From CAWDPQ01 sp049642465 (GTDB taxonomy: Bacteria; Acidobacteriota; Vicinamibacteria; Vicinamibacterales; 2-12-FULL-66-21): 64,000 bases of DNA. Positions 55,903-64,000 of the stretch are shown piece by piece. Below the pieces are notes generated by a model that had not been told where the DNA came from, made no database searches, and saw only the letters and a program-made list of their open reading frames with translations. The stretch lies in contig JBAROV010000135.1 in NCBI GenBank assembly GCA_049642465.1, positions 1 through 64,000 on the forward strand, in the 5' to 3' direction. A program made the position numbers and the translations under genes. Numbering within the stretch: position 1 is the stretch's first letter; the number at the start of each line of letters is the position of its first letter.

Positions 55903-57446
55903 GCCTGCTCGACTTCTGGCGTTCGCACGCCGTCGAGTTCAGAACCCTCGTCGGACAGCACCTGATGCTGGTCGGCATCTCGACGCTCGTCGCAACCGCG
56001 ATTGGCATACCGCTCGGAATTCTGGCGGCACGCCGGCCCCGCGTTGGCGCACCGATCGCCTGGATTGCGAATGCCGCTCAAACGATCCCGAGCCTCGCGA
56101 TGTTCGGATTCCTGCTTCCGCTTCCATTCATCGGCGGCCTCGGTGCGCGAGTCGCCATCGTGGTGCTGATCGTATATGCGCTGCTGCCGATCATCCGCAC
56201 GACCGCCGCCGGCCTCGCCTCCGTCGATCGCGCGCTGATCGAGGCGGGGACCGCCCTGGGCATGACCTCTTCGCAGCTGCTTCGCCAGGTGGAGCTGCCG
56301 CTGGCGTTGCCGTCGATCGTCGCCGGCATTCGCGTCGCTAGTGTGATTGCGGTGGGCACGGCGACGATTGCGGCGGCCGTCGGCGCAGGCGGACTCGGCG
56401 AATACATCTTCCGTGGGCTCGCCATGGTCGACCCAACCGTGATCCTCGCTGGCGCGGTTCCCGCGGCCGTTTTGGCGCTGGCGATCGACGGCGCTCTGAC
56501 CTGGGTCGAGCGAATCGTGCGACGCTCGCTCGTCCGGAGAAATCGAAGCGGTCGAGCCGCGGCCATTGCCGCCGCGGGGACGGCGGTGGTTGCCCTCGTC
56601 GCCGCGGTGGCGCTCTCACGCACGCCGGCAGCAAACGTCGTTCGCATCGGATCGAAGAACTTCACCGAGCAGATCATCCTCGGCGAAATCGTGGCGCAAG
56701 TGGTCGAGTCAACCACGGATCTCAAGGTCGAACGCCGCCTGAATCTCGGCGGCACGTTCATTTGCGATCGAGCGATTCGCACTGGTGACATCGATGCCTA
56801 CGTCGAATACACCGGCACGGCGCATACGGCAATTTTTCGTGACCCGCCCGACACGGATCCGGCTCGTGTGCTGGCGCGTGTTCGGGCGCGATACGCCGCA
56901 GCGGGATTGACCGTGCTCGACCCACTCGGCTTCGAGAACACGTTCGCGATTCTCGTGCGAGGTGAAGACGCCCGCCGTCTCGGCCTCTCGACCATAGACG
57001 AGGCGGTGCCACATGCGCGTGCCTGGCGCGCGGGCTTCGGCTACGAATTTCTCCAGCGGCAGGACGGCTTCCCGGGTCTCGCGGGTCAGTACCGCCTACA
57101 GTTTGCGACGCCGCCGCGTGCCATGGACCTGTCTCTGATCTACCGGGCGCTCGCGCAGCGTGAAGTCGACCTGATTGCCGGTGACGCGACCAGTGGACTC
57201 ATCGAGGCTTACGACTTGGTGATGCTTCGCGACAACCGCCATTACTTCCCGCCCTACGACGCCACGCTCGTGGTGCGAAGCTCCACCATCCTTGCTCACC
57301 CGGGGCTGCGAGAGGCCTTGATCCGCCTGTCTGGACGCATTTCCATCGACGCCATGCGGCGCATGAATCACGCGGTCGACGCGCAGAGACGCGATCCGGC
57401 GGATGTGGCCCGCGATTTTGTGGGCTCATTACCGACCCATCACTGA
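55899..57446 (+). CDS. Fused permease and substrate-binding protein of an osmoprotectant-type importer
   Basis: Encodes 515 residues. Residues about 1-215 are a BPD-type permease (GTALGMTSSQLLRQVELPLALPSIVAGIRVASVIAVGTATIAAAVGAGGLGEYI, with the EAA loop). A linker helix (about 225-243) leads to a periplasmic OpuAC-like binding domain (about 248-510; VVRIGSKNFTEQIILGEIVAQVVE, GDIDAYVEYTGTAH, FGYEFLQRQDGFPGLAGQY). This fusion is known for OpuCBC-like betaine/choline and for EgtU ergothioneine importers; which ligand is bound is not clear. Confidence 0.92.
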   Translation: MSLLDFWRSHAVEFRTLVGQHLMLVGISTLVATAIGIPLGILAARRPRVGAPIAWIANAAQTIPSLAMFGFLLPLPFIGGLGARVAIVVLIVYALLPIIRTTAAGLASVDRALIEAGTALGMTSSQLLRQVELPLALPSIVAGIRVASVIAVGTATIAAAVGAGGLGEYIFRGLAMVDPTVILAGAVPAAVLALAIDGALTWVERIVRRSLVRRNRSGRAAAIAAAGTAVVALVAAVALSRTPAANVVRIGSKNFTEQIILGEIVAQVVESTTDLKVERRLNLGGTFICDRAIRTGDIDAYVEYTGTAHTAIFRDPPDTDPARVLARVRARYAAAGLTVLDPLGFENTFAILVRGEDARRLGLSTIDEAVPHARAWRAGFGYEFLQRQDGFPGLAGQYRLQFATPPRAMDLSLIYRALAQREVDLIAGDATSGLIEAYDLVMLRDNRHYFPPYDATLVVRSSTILAHPGLREALIRLSGRISIDAMRRMNHAVDAQRRDPADVARDFVGSLPTHH

Positions 57447-57502
57447 GGGAGCCTTGCTTGAAACGCGTGCCCGCTGTGAAGGATGATCAAAGGATGCCCT
57501 CC

Positions 57503-60237
<2,735 letters not shown>

Positions 60238-60253
<16 letters not shown>

Positions 60254-60336
60254 GGACTGCAGACTGACGATTGCATTGATTGTCGATTGTCGATTGGATT
60301 GGCGATTGTCGATTGGATTGAGGATTGTCGATTGGG
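60238..60336. repeat. GATTGTC heptamer repeat and a 14-bp duplication at the acnA 3' end
   Basis: GAGGACTGCAGATT followed by GAGGACTGCAGACT spans the last codons and stop of acnA; GATTGTC/GATTGGC/GATTGAG heptamers and GATTG pentamers fill the rest of the gap up to the convergent gene's stop at 60340. There is no inverted partner, unlike most other loci. Confidence 0.82.
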
Positions 60337-60339
60337 TGG

Positions 60340-61245
60340 CTATTTCAAATAGCCGCGCCGCGCGACGACGGTTCCTCTTTTGCCTTTCAGTTTTACCTCG
60401 ATGGTGTGCCAGCCATTTCCTTCCACACCCCGTGGCGTGTAGGTCAGCAGGTATCTCGTTCGAAACTCTTTGATGATTTGAACAAAGGTGTCCTGTAACC
60501 GATCGAGCCGGTCCGCCGGCATGCGACGGCCGCCAGTCTCTTCGCTGAGCGCGGGCAGAAACTGCCCAGTGCTCCCGCGTTCGACGCCCGTTTGCAGTCC
60601 CGAATGGTAGTCCATCCGGTACCCAGGGTGCGAGCCGCCGCGCTCGAATTCGACCACGTACACCACTACCTCGTTGCGCTTGGCGATATCGAGGACGTTG
60701 ACGCCGGGTAACCAGCTCGCCGTGTCGTACCCGTCGCTGAAAAGCAGCGCGAGCGCTCGTGCTGGCCGCGGATTCCTGAGCGTCAGCGCTGTGTAGGCTG
60801 CATCGTGGAGCGCCGTCGCTCCGGCAGCTTGCGTCGCATCAATCGCCTTGGCCACGGAGGCGGGGTCCGACGTCCAGTCCGAGCCAAGCGTCACGTAGTC
60901 GTTGAACGTCACAAGCGCGACGCGGTCCTCAGGGCGCAGCAGCCTCACCGCGGCACGTGCGGCCACTTTGAGGTGCTCGAGCGGTTCTCCCGCGACACTC
61001 GCGCTGACGTCCAGTGTGAGGACGACGTTCAGCGGGACGTCTTCGAGTCCGACCGAATCGATGCGCTGCACGACACCTGAATCGCGAAGCTCGAAATCGC
61101 CAGCACCCAAGCCGCCAAGAGGCGTATTGCCGTCCATCACCAGAACGTCCACGCGGACGGCCACTACGCCGCTTCGAAACGTCTGAAAGCCTGAAGTCAG
61201 GGCAAAGAGCCAGAGGACCGCCACTCGGGCGAGAGACGTCGTCAT
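60340..61245 (-). CDS. VWFA-related Acidobacterial domain protein (copy 1)
   Basis: Encodes 301 residues from ATG 61245. Signal peptide (about 1-20), then a VAVRVDVLVMDGNTPLGGLGAGDFELRDSGVVQRIDSVG segment typical of TIGR03436 proteins, and a von Willebrand A domain with the MIDAS start LTLDVSASVAG (D-x-S-x-S), T in GATALHDAAYTAL and LLFSDGYDTAS. The C-terminus is FRTRYLLTYTPRGVEGNGWHTIEV, the family's end motif. Role unknown, likely a periplasmic metal-dependent adhesion or assembly factor. Overlaps the TPR gene upstream (ATGA). Confidence 0.92.
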   Translation of the reverse strand: MTTSLARVAVLWLFALTSGFQTFRSGVVAVRVDVLVMDGNTPLGGLGAGDFELRDSGVVQRIDSVGLEDVPLNVVLTLDVSASVAGEPLEHLKVAARAAVRLLRPEDRVALVTFNDYVTLGSDWTSDPASVAKAIDATQAAGATALHDAAYTALTLRNPRPARALALLFSDGYDTASWLPGVNVLDIAKRNEVVVYVVEFERGGSHPGYRMDYHSGLQTGVERGSTGQFLPALSEETGGRRMPADRLDRLQDTFVQIIKEFRTRYLLTYTPRGVEGNGWHTIEVKLKGKRGTVVARRGYLK

Positions 61246-62333
61246 CGGCGGCCCTCCTTCAGCACTGTATCGATCCGCTCTCGCGTGACTTGTTCCGGCT
61301 CGCGAAGGTACCAAGACCAGGGCTCGCGGCGACGGTCGCGAGCTTCGGTGAGCAGCTGTCGAAGCACGGCACGCGATTCATCGGCGCGATTCAGGCGTTG
61401 CAGCACTTCGCTCAAACCCAGGTAGGCCGACTGACCCTGGTCGAATGCTCTGATCGCTTCCCGATACGCCGCTTCAGCTGCCTCCAGGCGCCCCTCGCGC
61501 TCGTGTACTCCAGCCAGGAAAATCCAGGCAAGATACTCCGTTGCGCGGTCCTCGGTCGAGGCCACGACAGCACGGAACTGTTCCGCGGCCTCGCGACTCT
61601 CGCCGCGCATCATCAGAACGCGACCGAGGTGGAGTCGGCCCATGATGTTCGTCGGCGACAGGCGCAGCGACTCACGAAACCATTGCTCCGCCTGCTTCAG
61701 ACGCTCCGACCGGTTATTGCGGGGGAAGGGTTGCAGAGCTCGCCTGCGAAAGACAAGGAACTCGGAGCGCTCCCATTTCGTCGCGGAGAATTCCTGCAGC
61801 AGTGCGCTTTCGTACAGAACATTCGGGTCGGAGGGAAAAAATCTCCGTCCCGTTTCGAGAAACGCTTCGGCATCGATATACCGCCCGTGAAGTTGAAGGA
61901 GGCGCGACACCGCAAAAAACCAGCGACTTGAGAACGTCGTGAGTTCCTTACGCCCGCGGCCAAGATGATCCTTGGCGAGCGAGATGTGGATGAGCGCTAT
62001 GCCACTCATACCGTCGTCAAAAGACCGGATCGCGGCAGCCGTATGGAGTGTGGCGGCAATCTTGAAGTCTGGACCTGTCCAACGTCCTGTGGGATCGCGC
62101 GGGCCGGCGATCAGCATGGTGGCGGCGCCGAGGCGGTTGACGTCCCACGACAAGAGGTCGGCGACGGCATCGTTGTCGCCGGCCCGGTATCGCTCAACGA
62201 GAGCACGGTACAGGCGGAGGTCCCGGACGGCGGGGTGGCCCTGCACGAGGGCGGGTTCGAACGACGTCGTGCCGGCGTAACCGTGGTGGAGCGTCACAAG
62301 CTGCAGCACGATCAGGACCGCGGAAGTCCTCAT
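61242..62333 (-). CDS. TPR protein partner (copy 1)
   Basis: Encodes 363 residues: signal-like N-terminus (MRTSAVLIVLQLVTLHHGYA), helical body, and recognisable TPRs from about 190 (LKQAEQWFRESLRLSPTNIMGRLHLGRVLMMRGE; AAEQFRAVV; LEAAEAAYREAIRAFDQGQSAYLGLSEVLQRLN). C-terminal WSWYLREPEQVTRERIDTVL. It is paralogous over most of its length to the partial gene at 63262, and each is followed by a VWFA gene. Probably exported and binds its VWFA partner. Confidence 0.88.
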   Translation of the reverse strand: MRTSAVLIVLQLVTLHHGYAGTTSFEPALVQGHPAVRDLRLYRALVERYRAGDNDAVADLLSWDVNRLGAATMLIAGPRDPTGRWTGPDFKIAATLHTAAAIRSFDDGMSGIALIHISLAKDHLGRGRKELTTFSSRWFFAVSRLLQLHGRYIDAEAFLETGRRFFPSDPNVLYESALLQEFSATKWERSEFLVFRRRALQPFPRNNRSERLKQAEQWFRESLRLSPTNIMGRLHLGRVLMMRGESREAAEQFRAVVASTEDRATEYLAWIFLAGVHEREGRLEAAEAAYREAIRAFDQGQSAYLGLSEVLQRLNRADESRAVLRQLLTEARDRRREPWSWYLREPEQVTRERIDTVLKEGRR

Positions 62334-62341
62334 GACGGGTC

Positions 62342-63265
62342 CTACTTCAAATAGCCGCGCCGCGCGACGACGGTTCCTCTTTTGCCTTTCAGTTTTACCT
62401 CGATGGGGTGCCAGCCATTTCCTTCCACACCCCGTGGCGTATACGTCAGCAAATAGCGCGTCCGGAACTCATCGATGATTCGGACGAACGTCTCCCGGAG
62501 CTTGTCGCTGCGGTCCGTCGTCAGGAACGCTCCTCCCGTGTCCGCCGCCAGCGCTGAGAGGAACAGCTCCGGCAGCAGTGAAGGCTGAACGGCGGGAACC
62601 GGCGGTTGCACTCCGGATCGAAAGTCGAGCCGGTAACCCGGCGTCCGGTCACGTGCGGATACGAGACCAACGGCGTACACGACCGCGTCGCTTCGGCGGG
62701 CCGCATCGAGCGCAAACTGACCTGGCAGCCAGCTGGACATGTCCTGCCCATCACTGAACAGAAGAACCAGGCGTCGGCCAGGTTGATCGTCGTTGAACGT
62801 AATCGCGGCATAGGCGGCATCGTGGAGACTTGTGGCTCCTGACGCCTTCACCTCCCCCAGCGCAGCCTCGAGTTGGAGATGGTTGTTCGTCCACCCGCCT
62901 TGAAGTGAAAGTCGATGCGTAAACGTCAGCAGCGCAGCGCGATCCGTCGATCGGAGCAGCCTCGTGGCCGCCGACGCGGCGTCGCGCAGATCTTCGAGCG
63001 CGGGCCCAGTCAGGCTGTCGCTCGTATCGAGCGCGATCATGACACTCAAGGGAACGTCCTCGAACGCAATGCTGTCGATCCGCTGCGTCACACCGCGATC
63101 CTTGAGATCGAAGTCAGCCGCCGTGAGTCCGGCGACCGGCCGATTGCCTTCAGTCACGAGCACATCGACCCGCACAGCTTCGGCCGTCGTCTTGAACCGC
63201 TGTGCAGCAGGTCCGTCCACAATCGCAACGGACAGCAGGACCACGCTGATGAAGAATGGCTTCAT
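62342..63265 (-). CDS. VWFA-related Acidobacterial domain protein (copy 2)
   Basis: Encodes 307 residues from ATG 63265. Signal peptide (to ...IVDGPAAQRF), then RVDVLVTEGNRPVAGLTAADFDLKDRGVTQRIDSIAFEDVPLSV and a VWA domain with IALDTSDSLTG (D-x-S-x-S retained), GATSLHDAAYAAI and LLFSDGQDMSS. Its last 40 or so residues are identical to copy 1 but for one (HPIEV for HTIEV), far above the similarity elsewhere. ATGA overlap with the upstream TPR gene. Confidence 0.92.
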   Translation of the reverse strand: MKPFFISVVLLSVAIVDGPAAQRFKTTAEAVRVDVLVTEGNRPVAGLTAADFDLKDRGVTQRIDSIAFEDVPLSVMIALDTSDSLTGPALEDLRDAASAATRLLRSTDRAALLTFTHRLSLQGGWTNNHLQLEAALGEVKASGATSLHDAAYAAITFNDDQPGRRLVLLFSDGQDMSSWLPGQFALDAARRSDAVVYAVGLVSARDRTPGYRLDFRSGVQPPVPAVQPSLLPELFLSALAADTGGAFLTTDRSDKLRETFVRIIDEFRTRYLLTYTPRGVEGNGWHPIEVKLKGKRGTVVARRGYLK

Positions 63266-64000
63266 TCGCGCACCGTTGCTCGCAGGATCGCGAGGCGCCG
63301 GCGCAGGTCGTTGGCCGGGTCCGAGAGATACCACCACCACGGCTCGGTGACTGAATTGGCGGGCCGAGCGAGGAGTCCCCGCATGACCTCCCGCGATTCG
63401 TCTCCGCGTCCAAGCGTCTGCAGCGTTTCACTGAGGCCGACATATGCGGCCTGAGACGACGGCAGTCTGTCGATGGCGGCGCGATACCGGTTTTCGGCTG
63501 ATGCGTGCCGAGCGTTTCGTGCGTCCATGGCGGCCAGAAACATCGTGGCGAGGTATGCCGTGGCGGAATCGGCGGCGGACGCGGCAAGCCGCTCCAACAG
63601 TTTCACCGCCTCGCGGTTCCCGCGCAGCATCTGCACGCGGCCGAGATGAAGCTGCGCCAGTTCACTGGAGGCGTCCGCTATCAGCGAGTCGCGGAGCCAT
63701 TCCGCTGCGTTGTTCAACGCGCGTCGCTGTTCGCCGACACTCGGATGGCCGCCGACCCGGGTTCCTGCCTCGGCGTGACTCTGGAGAGCACCGCCTGGCC
63801 GCGGCGGCGGGCCGTCCGGCGCTTCGACTTGGGCCAGGAAGGCGGCAAATGTCGCGATGTGCTCTTGGAGAAGTCCGCTCTCATATAAAAGGACGGCGTC
63901 ATTCGGTTGTCGTTTGCGACCGTTCTCGAGAAAGTGCTCGGCGATTGTGAACAGCGCCACGCTGCGAAGAGTCCTGGCGAGGATCGAGTACCAATCGCGG
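63262..64000 (-). CDS. TPR protein partner (copy 2), truncated by the window edge
   Basis: The frame stays open to base 64000, so the N-terminus lies outside; a GTG at 63960 is only an internal codon, since the residues before it (RDWYSILARTLRS) continue the similarity to copy 1 (SRWFFAVSRLLQ). Shared motifs: LLYESGLLQE, AEWLRDSLIADASSELAQLHLGRVQMLRGN, AAYVGLSETLQTLGRGDESREVMRGLL and EPWWWYLSDP. A Gly/Pro-rich insertion (about PDGPPPRPGGAL) is absent from copy 1. Confidence 0.85.
   Translation of the reverse strand, partial: RDWYSILARTLRSVALFTIAEHFLENGRKRQPNDAVLLYESGLLQEHIATFAAFLAQVEAPDGPPPRPGGALQSHAEAGTRVGGHPSVGEQRRALNNAAEWLRDSLIADASSELAQLHLGRVQMLRGNREAVKLLERLAASAADSATAYLATMFLAAMDARNARHASAENRYRAAIDRLPSSQAAYVGLSETLQTLGRGDESREVMRGLLARPANSVTEPWWWYLSDPANDLRRRLAILRATVRE

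Overview
The window looks like part of a high-GC chromosome from a diderm bacterium of the phylum Acidobacteriota, most likely class Vicinamibacteria. This is inferred from family composition, not from a search. The pointers are two TonB-dependent receptors with an N-terminal carboxypeptidase-regulatory-like domain, tandem 'VWFA-related Acidobacterial domain' proteins paired with TPR proteins, lipid A genes (lpxD, lpxB), and the gene order of the translation/cell-division block. No plasmid, phage, insertion-sequence transposase, CRISPR array or rRNA operon is visible. One tRNA (Val-GAC) and one 6S RNA are present.

Layout. 1-1849: a membrane protein gene whose 5' end is lost in a perfect 99-bp inverted repeat, possibly a contig-end fold-back. 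1866-6700: a beta-barrel protein, a GntR/FCD regulator with a clear palindromic operator, and a large TonB-dependent receptor. 6788-10432: two ABC exporter half-transporters whose motifs predict a heterodimer with one degenerate ATP site. 10413-22172 (minus strand): tRNA-Val, thrS, infC (apparently with an AUC start codon), rpmI, rplT, pheS, pheT, a ZapB-like coiled coil, zapA, 6S RNA, rny, thiL, a DUF2062 protein and a 3D-domain protein. 22321-27149 (minus): HU, then an alkaline-phosphatase-superfamily lipoprotein, an EnvC-like LytM activator and an S41 protease homologue that has lost both catalytic residues. 27187-31458: ruvX-mltG and a second TonB receptor. 31573-36621 (minus): the tightly overlapping ymdB-xseA-xseB-ispA-tlyA-nadK run.

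36637-46390: two divergent Hsp20 genes, rpoZ, an exported SurE, gatCA, the Memo/AMMECR1 pair, endonuclease IV, an exported phospholipase C/P1-nuclease-like protein, MgtC and small membrane or secreted proteins. 46462-54555: lpxD, an active/inactive M16 peptidase pair, lpxB, and a translationally coupled secreted protein-matrixin-barrel trio. 54543-60253: two coupled small disordered proteins, an osmoprotectant-type ABC importer with permease and binding protein fused, and aconitase. 60340-64000 (minus): two tandem TPR-VWFA cassettes, the last running off the window.

The most unusual feature is not a gene. At least a dozen intergenic gaps are filled by tandem repeats of 7 (sometimes 8) bases. 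The heptamer differs between loci, and many are arranged so that one block is the reverse complement of the next, giving hairpins that abut stop and start codons. They resemble in kind the heptameric short tandem repeats of cyanobacteria and may be an undescribed repeat class in this lineage. Other points worth attention are the catalytically dead S41 peptidase next to EnvC, the AUC start of infC, and a 95-bp nearly identical tail shared by two otherwise diverged VWFA genes.
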